Positions 7,656-15,669 of a stretch of DNA of 30,279 bases are shown piece by piece (the first letter of the stretch is position 1; every line of letters begins with the position of its first letter). The DNA is from CAZIRO01 sp964541595 (GTDB lineage Bacteria > Acidobacteriota > HRBIN11). The translations under genes were made by a program, and so were the position numbers. The stretch lies in contig CAZIRO010000011.1 in the NCBI GenBank assembly GCA_964541595.1, forward strand, positions 1 to 30,279. The letters run 5' to 3'. The notes under the pieces are model-generated. The model was not told the origin of the DNA, did no database searches, and was given only the letters and a program-made list of their open reading frames with translations.

Positions 7656-8837
7656 ATGACACGTCGGCTTTCCATTCATCGACGCCCGACGCGAGCGGTG
7701 CGGATCGGACGCGTGACCATCGGCGCGGGCTATCCGATCGCCGTGCAGACCATGACGTCGACCCGAACGACCGATATCGATGCGACACTGCGACAGATCA
7801 CGCGCATGCAGGAAGCCGGCGCGGACATCATTCGTATTGCCGTCGATAGCCGTAAAGACGTCGAGGCCCTGCGCACCATCTGTCAATATACTGATGCGGT
7901 GCTCGCCGTGGATCTCCAGGAAAACTACCGGCTGGCACGCGATGTGGCGCCGTATGTCGATAAAATCCGGTACAATCCGGGACACCTGTACCACCACGAG
8001 CGACATAAAGACGTTCGGGATAAGGTCGCGGACATTGCACGTGTGGCCCGGGATCACGGGTGTGCGATCCGCATCGGCGTGAACTGCGGGTCGGTCGACC
8101 CCGAATTCCGTCGACGGTATCCGGACGACCCGATTCGGGCGATGCTGGAATGTGCGCTCTTTCACTGCGACATTCTGGACCGACTCGGGTTTGATCAGTA
8201 TCTGGTATCATTGAAAGACTCCGACCCGTACCGGGTCATTGAAGTCAATCGACGATTTGCCACGATCCGTCCGGACGTCCCCCTCCACCTCGGTGTCACT
8301 GAAGCCGGTCTGCCCCCTGCCGGAATCATCAAAACCCGGATCGCATTCGAACCGCTGCTTGCGGAAGGGATCGGAGATACCCTTCGCGTATCCCTGACAC
8401 TGCCGAACGATCGGAAACACGAGGAGGTCACGATCGGGCGCCAGATCGTTGAGGACGTCTACGCTGGACGGTTCCTGAACGCGCCTGCCGGGATCCTGCG
8501 GGGACTCAATATCGTCAGCTGTCCGAGTTGCGCGCGTGTGGAAAACGAACGGTTCGTAGAACTCGCTGAACAGGTCCGCAGGATGACGGAATATGCTCGC
8601 CAGTATGATATTACCATCGCCGTCATGGGTTGTCGGGTGAACGGTCCGGGAGAAACGGATATGGCCGACCTGGGACTCTGGTGCGGTCCCACGCATGTCA
8701 ACCTGAAACGGGGCCCGCAGAAACTCGGGACATACACGTATGACGAAATTCTCGACCGCCTGCGGGAGGCCCTGGACGAACTGATCCGGGAGCGATTCGG
8801 CGATGAACCACACCGTCTCGCCGTCGGTGACGGCTGA
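7656..8837 (+). CDS. ispG: 4-hydroxy-3-methylbut-2-enyl-diphosphate synthase IspG (GcpE)
   Basis: IspG carries out the penultimate step of the MEP isoprenoid pathway. It reductively converts methylerythritol cyclodiphosphate to HMBPP using a [4Fe-4S] cluster. The 393-residue product is a single-TIM-barrel bacterial type. Cluster ligands can be read as Cys289 and Cys292 (SCPSCARVE) and Cys326 with Glu333 (GCRVNGPGE), at the spacing known from the E. coli enzyme. Also present are VQTMTSTRTTD near 30-40 and VSLKDSD near 184-190. The frame stays open up to a GTG at 7572, but the conserved protein begins at the ATG at 7656 and a TATAAT lies between the two. The 3' end overlaps the next gene by 35 bases. 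The pathway supplies precursors for quinones and undecaprenol. Confidence 0.96.
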   Translation: MTRRLSIHRRPTRAVRIGRVTIGAGYPIAVQTMTSTRTTDIDATLRQITRMQEAGADIIRIAVDSRKDVEALRTICQYTDAVLAVDLQENYRLARDVAPYVDKIRYNPGHLYHHERHKDVRDKVADIARVARDHGCAIRIGVNCGSVDPEFRRRYPDDPIRAMLECALFHCDILDRLGFDQYLVSLKDSDPYRVIEVNRRFATIRPDVPLHLGVTEAGLPPAGIIKTRIAFEPLLAEGIGDTLRVSLTLPNDRKHEEVTIGRQIVEDVYAGRFLNAPAGILRGLNIVSCPSCARVENERFVELAEQVRRMTEYARQYDITIAVMGCRVNGPGETDMADLGLWCGPTHVNLKRGPQKLGTYTYDEILDRLREALDELIRERFGDEPHRLAVGDG

Positions 8838-9597
8838 GCAAGCGCCATCCACCCGGGGTGCGTCTGTTCATGCGATTCAGCCGGGCATGTGGCCCACATG
8901 GATGCGGTGGTCCGTACTGCTCATCTGGATCGGACTCAGCGCCATCGTCGTACTGCCGGCAGGCTGGCGATTGCAGCAGACGCACTGGCCCGTTCGCGTG
9001 AACTGGCCGAATCACCCGCCCCTGCCCCGGCAGCCCATTCCGCTCGTCTGGCAGAATCAACGCATCGGTTTCCTGGTGCATTCCGATGCCGTTCATCCGC
9101 CGGGCGTGATCGCTTGGATCCGTACGGAATACCGGTCGCGGTTGCCGGTCAATTCGGTCATTTATGTCGATTTTACGACGCAACCGCCCCGCGCCGAATG
9201 GGTGGCACTGGACCTGACGAGCCGCGCGATTCGACCGCACGGGACCGTCCCGGCACGTTCGGCACAGATCCGCGCGTGGGAACAGACCTGGCTGGAGAGT
9301 TTGCGGTACTGGCTGGACTGGATCAGTCAACGGCTACGACGATTTCAGGAATGGTCCCGTTCGCCGCTCTTCTGGCTGGAAACCATGCTCATCCGCAGCA
9401 CCCTGATGGATATGCTGCAGATACGTGCAAGGACGAACGGCTGCCCCTCCCTGCTGGAACGGCAGTATGCCTACAGCCTCTTCCGCACGCTGCAGGCACT
9501 GGATTTCCATATCCGGCGTATACGCAACGGCGATCGGGAGCACGGTTTCATGGATATTGCCGTTCGGTTTCGACAATTGTGGCATGAACCGTGCTGA
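8803..9597 (+). CDS. Single-pass membrane protein, unknown
   Basis: A 264-residue protein that I do not recognise. A 30-residue polar N-terminus is followed by one hydrophobic helix at about 35-54 (WSVLLIWIGLSAIVVLPAG) and a soluble domain, probably periplasmic. Residues 75-140 are beta-rich. The pattern of a short G-x-x-I/V stretch followed by LPVNSVIYVDF faintly recalls an MCE/MlaD domain, but I would not call it. Residues 155-255 are helical and rich in Trp, Arg and Leu. The start overlaps ispG by 35 bases; an internal Met at residue 29 would remove the overlap but still keep the helix. GGGAG lies about 10 bases before the ATG. It is followed at once by the acetyltransferase, so the three are likely one transcript. 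Confidence 0.7.
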   Translation: MNHTVSPSVTAEQAPSTRGASVHAIQPGMWPTWMRWSVLLIWIGLSAIVVLPAGWRLQQTHWPVRVNWPNHPPLPRQPIPLVWQNQRIGFLVHSDAVHPPGVIAWIRTEYRSRLPVNSVIYVDFTTQPPRAEWVALDLTSRAIRPHGTVPARSAQIRAWEQTWLESLRYWLDWISQRLRRFQEWSRSPLFWLETMLIRSTLMDMLQIRARTNGCPSLLERQYAYSLFRTLQALDFHIRRIRNGDREHGFMDIAVRFRQLWHEPC

Positions 9598-9617
9598 AAT
9601 CACCCGGAGTAGCCACG

Positions 9618-10184
9618 ATGCAACCGCTGATCAATGCAACCTGGATTCAGGAAATCCAGCACGTGTCGGCGCCCTGGGCGCGCCGTTTGCAGGAACTGGA
9701 CTGGTCAGCATTCGCCACACGGTTCCGTATTGACCGCATGAAACCCACGGATCTCGAAGAGGTGCATGCCATCGAACGGGCCACCTACCCGGATCCGTGG
9801 CCGGTGTATACGTTCATTTTTGAGTTGCTGGAAAACCCCCGCGCGATCCTGCGCGTGATCCGCGCGCGTGAAAACCCGCGCACCGTGTGCGGATATTTTA
9901 CGTTGCGGATTTATAAAAAACGTGCGCACCTCACGAATATTACGTTGCATCCGAAATACCGCGGTCGGGGACTCGGCCGGTATCTGCTCGCCTATGCCAT
10001 GTATCTCGCCTGGTCGCAGGGCGCAGAACGGATGTGGCTGGAAGTCCGGGTGTCGAACACCCGCGCGATGCGGTTGTACATGTCGTTCGGATTCCGGAAA
10101 ATCCGCCTGCTCCCCCGATACTATCGGAACGGCGAGGACGCCATCCTGATGGAAGCCGATCTCACCGACCTGTCCTCTGCGTAA
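9618..10184 (+). CDS. GNAT acetyltransferase, RimI-like
   Basis: A 188-residue acetyl-CoA-dependent N-acetyltransferase resembling RimI, which acetylates the N-terminal alanine of ribosomal protein S18. The GNAT core begins near residue 38 (FRIDRMKPTDLEEVHAIERA). The acetyl-CoA loop is RGRGLGRYLL near 115-124. The RimI-typical region follows: WLEVRVSNTRAMRLYMSFGF, then RLLPRYYRNGEDAILM, which holds the conserved Tyr. About 35 extra residues precede the domain. The ATG at 9618 has CCGGAG upstream and is preferred over a GTG at 9591 inside the preceding gene. The exact substrate is not certain because of the N-terminal extension. It is last in the 6-10 kb plus-strand group. Confidence 0.85.
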   Translation: MQPLINATWIQEIQHVSAPWARRLQELDWSAFATRFRIDRMKPTDLEEVHAIERATYPDPWPVYTFIFELLENPRAILRVIRARENPRTVCGYFTLRIYKKRAHLTNITLHPKYRGRGLGRYLLAYAMYLAWSQGAERMWLEVRVSNTRAMRLYMSFGFRKIRLLPRYYRNGEDAILMEADLTDLSSA

Positions 10185-10307
10185 ACCTTCCCGTACGTTT
10201 CCGCGGATACACAATACGGTACGGTTGTTCCAATCAGGCGATACGGGCATCCCCGGTGGGGCTCTGACCATGCACCTGACACCTGTCCGCTCTCAGCCGT
10301 TCTGGAA

Positions 10308-10552
10308 TCGAGACAGGAAATGGGACATCGTGGGTGCCCATGCGGCCATGCGACGTCCCCGTCCCATGAGATGCTCTGTCCCCTGTCTTCCATCGCCCGT
10401 CCCGGACACCTGGGACCTGACCCCCGACATCTGACATCTGACACCCGAGACCTGAGACCTGAGACCCGACACCTGACACCCGACACCCGGGACCGGTGGC
10501 CACTGGCACACCGGTGGATCCGGTAGTGCGCATGTCCCATTGCCTGTCCCGA
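10308..10552. repeat. Composite TIR/heptamer element, copy 2 (complete, forward)
   Basis: A 245-bp element with terminal repeats TCGAGACAGGAAATGGGACA (10308-10327) and, inverted, TGTCCCATTGCCTGTCCCGA (10533-10552). In order it shows: a type I arm (GGGTGCCCATGCGGCCATGC, then CCCCGTCCCATGAGATG), about 12 heptamers (ACACCTG, GGACCTG, ACATCTG, AGACCTG and similar) at about 10407-10490, and the second arm containing GACCGGTGGCCACTGG. The 504-base gap around it otherwise holds a short unassigned stretch (10185-10307), with isolated ACACCTG-like words at 10275-10285, and the promoter and leader of the next gene. Confidence 0.9.
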
Positions 10553-10568
10553 TCCCAGAGCCGTTCAC

Positions 10569-10597
10569 TTGACATTCTCCCATAGGACCAGTATAAG
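10569..10597 (+). promoter_or_regulatory. Strong predicted sigma-70 promoter
   Basis: TTGACA (10569-10574), a 17-base spacer and TATAAG (10592-10597). It lies 16 bases past the terminal repeat of element copy 2 and about 90 bases before the membrane-protein start, which leaves a leader of about 85 bases. This is one of the best consensus matches in the window. Confidence 0.65.
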
Positions 10598-10688
10598 AAC
10601 ACCACTGCACGGGGCAATACCCGTCGCATCCCCCGCTTGGTGCGTCAGCATTTATCCACATCATGAGTCTGGCCGTATGGAGGGTGGC

Positions 10689-11741
10689 ATGCAGGCCTCC
10701 GCAACGTGGTCCATTCTGTCTCGCCGGGAACCCGGCTGGATTTACACCCGATCCTGGGACCTTTCCCTGCTGATCTTCAGTGCGGTGCTCGTACCCCTGC
10801 CGCTCCTCTTTGCGCACCTTGCGGAAACTTCCGGCTGGCTGACCCGTCACCAGGCCATCGACATTGTCAACATCCTGGTCGCCGGATTGATCGGGGGACC
10901 CCACCTGTATTCCACATTCACACTGACGTATCTCAACCGGTCGTTTTTGCGTGCTCATCCGGTGTACGCGTGGTCCTCGCTGGCGATTCCGGCACTGGTC
11001 ATCTACCTGGGGCTGTACCACTATGTGGTGTTGATCTTCCTGTTCTTCACCTGGGCCTCGATTCATGTCCTGCACCAGATCATTTTCATCACAGACTGCT
11101 ACCGGGTCCGCAGCGGATTCCGGGAACCGTTATGGTCGCGCCTGCTGGATTACGGGGTGATCCTGACGGGTCTGTACCCCATCGGACTGTACAAACTCGC
11201 ACGCGGCGAGTTCCAGGTTGCCGGCGTTGTGCTCCCTTATCCGGACTTTCTGCGTCCGTTCCACCTTCCGGAAATCGCCGCGACGGTCTTTTTCACCTTT
11301 CTGTTCGCCTGGATCGTCAAAACGGCCTGGGAAATCTGGGAAAACCGTGTCAGTGTCCCGAAGACCCTGCTGATCATCGTCACTGCGGTGGTATCGTTTT
11401 TCCTCCCGCTGGCGACGAACATGGACGTCGGGTTTCAGGGATTCAACACCTGGCACTCGTTCCAGTACATGTTTCTGTTCTGGTTGATCAACCGCCTGCG
11501 CTATGAACGGGGAGAACTGACGAGCGGACTGGTCTATCGTCTGGTGCGCTCCCCCCGCATGTGGCCGTATTACCTGTTCTTTCTGGGGGTCACGATCGCC
11601 GTCGTGCTCATCGTACTCCTGGTGCGTGTGTTGACTCCGCTCACGCCGGACCAGAGCTACTTCATCGTCGTGCTGAGCACACTGCTGGTACACTACTATT
11701 TCGACCATTTTCTGTTTGCCCAGCCGGAACTGGTGGAGTAA
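10689..11741 (+). CDS. Polytopic membrane protein with intramembrane histidines
   Basis: A 350-residue integral membrane protein with about eight to nine hydrophobic segments. Histidines sit in or at the ends of these: GGPH72, H126VLH129 (WASIHVLHQIIF), NTWH256SFQYMF and H335YYFDH340 near the C-terminus. Such clustered histidines in helices suggest a metal or heme site; the arrangement recalls membrane di-metal oxygenases such as the Brp/Blh carotene-cleaving family. I cannot assign a known family with confidence and give no function. The ATG at 10689 has GGAGG five to six bases upstream; an earlier in-frame ATG at 10677 is less well placed. It has a strong promoter of its own and an element copy on each side, so it is probably a single-gene unit. 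Confidence 0.85.
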   Translation: MQASATWSILSRREPGWIYTRSWDLSLLIFSAVLVPLPLLFAHLAETSGWLTRHQAIDIVNILVAGLIGGPHLYSTFTLTYLNRSFLRAHPVYAWSSLAIPALVIYLGLYHYVVLIFLFFTWASIHVLHQIIFITDCYRVRSGFREPLWSRLLDYGVILTGLYPIGLYKLARGEFQVAGVVLPYPDFLRPFHLPEIAATVFFTFLFAWIVKTAWEIWENRVSVPKTLLIIVTAVVSFFLPLATNMDVGFQGFNTWHSFQYMFLFWLINRLRYERGELTSGLVYRLVRSPRMWPYYLFFLGVTIAVVLIVLLVRVLTPLTPDQSYFIVVLSTLLVHYYFDHFLFAQPELVE

Positions 11742-11810
11742 GCGTCCACGGGTCGGTCGCACATTCCGGCGATTGTTCTACCACCTTCCATCGCGGATTT
11801 GTTCCTGAAA

Positions 11811-11970
11811 TCGGGACAGGCAGTGGGACATGGCGTGTCCCATTGGACCCCGCGGTAACCCGTCATCCAGGATACACTGACACCTGGCACCCGACATCCG
11901 GGACCCGGGACCGGTGGCCACCGGCACATCTGTGGACCCCGTGGTTTCCCTGCCTCATTGCCTGTTTCGA
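11811..11970. repeat. Composite TIR/heptamer element, copy 3 (complete, type II arm)
   Basis: A 160-bp element with terminal repeats at 11811-11830 (TCGGGACAGGCAGTGGGACA) and, inverted, 11951-11970. The left arm differs from copies 1 and 2: TGTCCCATTGGACCCCGCGG followed by TAACCCGTCATCCAGG. Copy 5 carries the same arm. The heptamer core is short (about four to five units, 11877-11911) and is followed by the common second arm with the 14-bp palindrome CCGGTGGCCACCGG. The rest of the 411-base gap holds the etfB leader; I see nothing else in 11742-11800 or 12020-12140. Confidence 0.88.
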
Positions 11971-12009
11971 TCTCAGTTGTCCGGGGTCGCATCTCCCGTC
12001 CGTTTGCGG

Positions 12010-12015
12010 TATACT
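12010..12015 (+). promoter_or_regulatory. Possible -10 box for etfBA
   Basis: TATACT lies 138 bases upstream of etfB and about 40 bases beyond element copy 3. The -35 position (TCGCAT at 17 bases) is a poor match. Low confidence. Confidence 0.25.
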
Positions 12016-12152
12016 CTCCCTGCGGTTGCATCGGCTTTCGGTGTGGGGTCATGGCCTGAACGTGTGGGGTATGCGCCCGATACCGAACTCCTCCGGCGCC
12101 GATCACCGCAGATGTTGATGCATCTGAAATTCCGCAATCATGGGGGAACACC

Positions 12153-12944
12153 ATGAAAATCGCGGTCTGTGTCAAACAGGTTCCCAACCGGGACTATCCC
12201 CTGACACTGACGGCGGACGGCCAGTGGATCCGCGAAGAGGGACTGGCATGGGACATCAATGAATCCGATCTCTACGGGATCGAAGCCGCGCTCCAGTTGA
12301 AAGAACGGTGGGGCGGCGAGGTACTCGTTCTGGCCGTCGGACCGCAACGGATGACCGAAACCCTGCGCAAAGCCCTGGCCATGGGCTGTGACCGTGCGGT
12401 ACTGATCGACGACGCGCGCATTCCGCTGACTTCTCCATACTGTGTGGGGCGTGTGCTCGCGCACGTGCTTTCTGGCGAATCGCCCGACTTGGTGATCACC
12501 GGTATTGCCTCGGACGATCTCGGTTTCGCCCAGACAGCCGGCGTCATCGCTGAATCGCTCGGATACGAGTCTCTCCCCCTTGTCATCGGTCTGGACGCAC
12601 CGGAAGCACGTCGGCTGCACATTCGGCAGGAACTCGAAGGCGGCGTGTTTGATGAAATCGAACTGGAACTGCCCGCCGTCATCATGATCCAGTCCGGTGC
12701 AAACTCGCCCCGATACGCCTCACTGCGAGGGATCATGATGGCACGGAAGAAGCCCCTGGAAGTCAAGACCCTGGCAGACATCGGGTTTCCTGTGGAACAG
12801 TTGCGGGGCACACACGGAACGATCGAATGGCTCGGTATGGAAATTCCGGTGCAGACCACCCGGGTGGAACTCCTGGAAGGTACGCCGGAAGAGGTCGCCG
12901 AACGGCTGCTGGAAAAACTCAAAAAGGAAGCCAAAGTCCTGTAA
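12153..12944 (+). CDS. etfB: Electron transfer flavoprotein, beta subunit
   Basis: EtfB forms, with EtfA, a soluble FAD- and AMP/FAD-containing heterodimer. It takes electrons from acyl-CoA and other dehydrogenases and passes them to the quinone pool or other acceptors. The 263-residue product has the family length. It starts with KIAVCVKQVPNRD, has INESDLYGIEAALQL near 35-50 and AMGCDRAVLIDD near 76-87, and carries the family signature YASLRGIMMARKKPLE near 189-204. A GGGGGA lies before the ATG. etfA follows after 12 bases and its Shine-Dalgarno sequence overlaps the etfB stop codon, so the subunits are made together. No dehydrogenase or ETF-quinone oxidoreductase is in the window, so the electron donor is unknown. 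Confidence 0.96.
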   Translation: MKIAVCVKQVPNRDYPLTLTADGQWIREEGLAWDINESDLYGIEAALQLKERWGGEVLVLAVGPQRMTETLRKALAMGCDRAVLIDDARIPLTSPYCVGRVLAHVLSGESPDLVITGIASDDLGFAQTAGVIAESLGYESLPLVIGLDAPEARRLHIRQELEGGVFDEIELELPAVIMIQSGANSPRYASLRGIMMARKKPLEVKTLADIGFPVEQLRGTHGTIEWLGMEIPVQTTRVELLEGTPEEVAERLLEKLKKEAKVL

Positions 12945-12956
12945 GGAGGAGGGATC

Positions 12957-13952
12957 ATGGGAGTGATCTGGGTGATCGTGGACCATCGGCATCAGAAGAT
13001 GCATCCGGTGAGCATTGAACTCATTGCGCTGGCCCAGCAACTGGCCGAGCGTCAGGGCCATACGGTCTGGGCAGTGATCGCCGGCGACGGTGTGGATCCC
13101 ATCATCGATGCTCTGCAATCTTACGATATCTCCCGGATCGTGGCACTCGAGGATCCACGCCTGCAGTACCTCTCCGCGATGCCTTACCTGGACGCATGGC
13201 AGTTCCTCGCCCGGTCGACTGAATCGCCCGTATGGGTCCTCTATCCGCATACGTACCGTTATTTTGATATCGGAGCACGGCTTGGCGTGATGTTCCAGAC
13301 CGAACCGGTTTCGGACGTGCAGGGAGTCGTATGGGCGGATACCACACCAATCTGGGTGAAACCGGTCTTTGCCGGAAAGTTCGTCGCACGCATTCGCTTA
13401 CAGGGAACCGGTCCGTTCGTCGTGGGGATCCAGCCCGGTGCGATCTCCACCGATCAGGTACGGACCGGTGGATCCCCCGAGGTCGTGCGGATGCATCCGG
13501 AAATCCGCCGTGCCGGCCAGCGACGGTTGATCCGCTCCATCGCGGCGGAACGGGGCCGGGTCGACCTGGCCAACGCGCCGATCATCGTCGCCGTCGGGCG
13601 GGGTATCGGCAGTAAAGAGAAACTGGCGATCGTGGAGGAACTGGCACGGGAACTCGATGCGGCCATCGGTGCTTCGCGTCCCGTCGTGGATGCGGGCTGG
13701 CTGCCGTTCGAACATCAGATCGGTAGTTCCGGTCAGACGGTCGCACCGAAGTTATATATTGCCATCGGTATCTCTGGTGCCATGCAGCACGTCGTCGGAA
13801 TGAAAAACGCGAAAGTGATCGTCGCGATCAATAAAGACCCGGAGGCCCCGATCTTCAAGATCGCGCACTACGGAATCGTGGACGACCTGTTCAAGGTCGT
13901 ACCCATCCTGACACAGAAAATCCGCGAGTGGAAAGAAACCGGCAGGTTATAG
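12957..13952 (+). CDS. etfA: Electron transfer flavoprotein, alpha subunit
   Basis: The alpha subunit of ETF, 331 residues, which binds the redox-active FAD. The C-terminal FAD domain is intact: VAVGRGIGSKEKL near 218-230, SRPVVDAGWLPFEHQIGSSG near 241-260, TVAPKLYIAIGISGAMQH near 262-279, and NKDPEAPIFKIAHYGIVDDL near 295-314. The N-terminal domain (GVIWVIVDHRHQKMHPVSIEL) is the usual alpha/beta half. A near-perfect Shine-Dalgarno sequence AAGGAGGA (12943-12950) overlaps the etfB stop codon. It converges on the exported TPR gene with only 21 bases between the stop codons, and I see no clear terminator in that gap. Confidence 0.96.
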   Translation: MGVIWVIVDHRHQKMHPVSIELIALAQQLAERQGHTVWAVIAGDGVDPIIDALQSYDISRIVALEDPRLQYLSAMPYLDAWQFLARSTESPVWVLYPHTYRYFDIGARLGVMFQTEPVSDVQGVVWADTTPIWVKPVFAGKFVARIRLQGTGPFVVGIQPGAISTDQVRTGGSPEVVRMHPEIRRAGQRRLIRSIAAERGRVDLANAPIIVAVGRGIGSKEKLAIVEELARELDAAIGASRPVVDAGWLPFEHQIGSSGQTVAPKLYIAIGISGAMQHVVGMKNAKVIVAINKDPEAPIFKIAHYGIVDDLFKVVPILTQKIREWKETGRL

Positions 13953-13973
13953 CCGCACGGGGCATTCCGGAAT

Positions 13974-15059
13974 TCAGCCTTTCGAACCGTTGTTCTGGCG
14001 TTCCAGGGCCTTCTTGGCGCGCTCGATCATTTCCTTATAGCGCGCGTCGCCGTTGGACAGTTGAAAGGCCTTTTCGTAATTCTCGAGGGCGGCTTTCGGC
14101 TGTTTTTTATTCTCGTACACGTATCCGAGGAGTTCATACACTTTCGGATTATCCGGCGCCTGGGCCTGCCACTGTTTCAACACCCGTTCGGCTTCATCCC
14201 ATTTTTTCATCGCAACGAGCGCCTGCGCCAGGTTGAACAGTTTGAAGGGATGCGTATCCGGCAACTGGGCGAAGACCGTGGCTGCGTCCGCATACCGTTT
14301 CAGTGCGAGATACGCGGTACCCAGATGGAACAGCACGGACGGGTCCTGGACGCCGCGTTGCACCAGCGGTTCCGCGATCTCCACAGCCCGTTCGAATTCG
14401 CGCTGAAGCACAGCAGCCTCCAGAAGCAACCGGGCGATTTCCCGACTGTTCGGGGCCCGGGTATACGCTTCATTCAATATCTGATATGCCCGCGCATAGT
14501 CTTTCTGGCGGAACGCAATACGTCCCAGGAAGTAGAGAATCGACGTATCGTCGGGTAACAGTTTGCGCGCCTGTTCCAGATCCCGGACCGTCTGCTCCAG
14601 TTGGCCCTGCTCATAGTAGGCACGTGCCCGCAGTTTCAACGCCATCCCCTTGTCGCCGGGGTTTGTGGCCAGCGGCAACGCTTTCGAGACCATTTCCGTC
14701 ACTCTGGCGTAATCCTTCTCTTTCATCGCGATGACGGCAAACTGGTAATAGATCCCGAAATGCTCCTGACCCTGGGCTTTGAGCAGTTTCTGGGCCATTT
14801 CGAGGTTCTTGCGGGCGTCATTCAGTTGATTCAACTGGATCTGGCAGAGCGCCAGCATGTAATACCCGGCCGGATGGGCTGGATTGGCGTCGATGACCTT
14901 TTCAAACTGGACTGCGGCTTCCGCGTATTTTTTCTGCTGAAACAGGGTGTTGCCCAGTTCCCATGGGTTTTCCTGCGCAGCACCCAGGGTGGCGAGGATC
15001 AGGAGTGCAGTCCATATCCACACACCCCCTGTGATGCATCGAAAACGTTGCCGTTTCAT
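13974..15059 (-). CDS. Exported TPR-repeat protein, last gene of the TonB-motor operon
   Basis: A 361-residue protein with a Sec signal peptide (MKRQRFRCITGGVWIWTALL, cleavage probably after LGAAQ near 32), so it is periplasmic. The rest is almost wholly tetratricopeptide repeats, about nine, for example NTLFQQKKYAEAAVQFEKVI and LGYVYENKKQPKAALENYEKA. TPR arrays bind partner proteins. The ATG at 15059 is used because AGGAG lies six bases upstream; an ATG six bases earlier would abut that sequence. The protein follows the second ExbD gene after 67 bases on the same strand, so it is likely a partner of the ExbB/ExbD/TonB motor. The specific partner is not known. Confidence 0.9.
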   Translation of the reverse strand: MKRQRFRCITGGVWIWTALLILATLGAAQENPWELGNTLFQQKKYAEAAVQFEKVIDANPAHPAGYYMLALCQIQLNQLNDARKNLEMAQKLLKAQGQEHFGIYYQFAVIAMKEKDYARVTEMVSKALPLATNPGDKGMALKLRARAYYEQGQLEQTVRDLEQARKLLPDDTSILYFLGRIAFRQKDYARAYQILNEAYTRAPNSREIARLLLEAAVLQREFERAVEIAEPLVQRGVQDPSVLFHLGTAYLALKRYADAATVFAQLPDTHPFKLFNLAQALVAMKKWDEAERVLKQWQAQAPDNPKVYELLGYVYENKKQPKAALENYEKAFQLSNGDARYKEMIERAKKALERQNNGSKG

Positions 15060-15126
15060 GTTCATCTCCTGAATACGGAAGATTGGATAACTCCGCACAG
15101 CGTGACCCACATGCAGGACCCGTGTG

Positions 15127-15636
15127 TTACGGACTGGCGCTGGTCCCGGGCGTGGCCTCTTCCGGCGCGCCTTCTTCCTGGGTCAACGTTTCCATGCGGA
15201 TCGGTTCCGTTGGAATCCCGATATTTTTCACGCCGGCTTTTTTTAATGTATCCAGGATATCAATGACATTCTGATAGTTCACGTTGTCATCGGCAGTAAA
15301 GAAGATCGTCTGTTTGCTGCGGCCGCGAATGATTTCGGACACCCGGGTAAACAGCTCGTTGTAATTGACCTCATTGCGGTTAATAAAGATCTTACACCGT
15401 GCCAGTTGACCCATGGGACAGGGGCCGGAGACCTTGATGACGATCTGTTCGGCTGCACCCGGTGGCGGCGTTTCCGCGCGTTGCTGTTGCGGCAATTTTG
15501 CCAGGAACCCGAGGTGCGCCATGGTTACCACGACAATGACCATGAAGATGATCAGCAAAACGAGACAGACATCGATAAACGGGGTCACGTTGATATCCGA
15601 GATAGCCCCCTTTCGTTCGCCGACCTGCATTGCCAT
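15127..15636 (-). CDS. ExbD/TolR-family motor protein (second copy)
   Basis: A 169-residue single-pass inner-membrane protein of the ExbD/TolR family, which with ExbB forms a proton-driven motor energising TonB. The N-terminal helix (about 19-40) carries the essential proton-carrying acid, Asp22 in INVTPFIDVCLVLLIIFM. The periplasmic domain covers about 64-155. It contains a Cys pair, Cys73 and Cys81, not usual in ExbD, which might form a disulfide loop, and a Pro/Glu/Ala-rich tail. It differs strongly from the ExbD encoded just upstream, so the two may form a heterodimer or work with different partners. GAAGGAGG precedes the ATG. It lies 33 bases after the first exbD. Confidence 0.92.
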   Translation of the reverse strand: MAMQVGERKGAISDINVTPFIDVCLVLLIIFMVIVVVTMAHLGFLAKLPQQQRAETPPPGAAEQIVIKVSGPCPMGQLARCKIFINRNEVNYNELFTRVSEIIRGRSKQTIFFTADDNVNYQNVIDILDTLKKAGVKNIGIPTEPIRMETLTQEEGAPEEATPGTSASP

Positions 15637-15669
15637 TGGTATCGGCCTCCTTCGGGGTCGGTCCCCCGG

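Noticed and set aside
8875..9250. MCE/MlaD domain in the protein at 8803-9597.
   Set aside because: Only a loose strand pattern; no hallmark residues strong enough to name the family.
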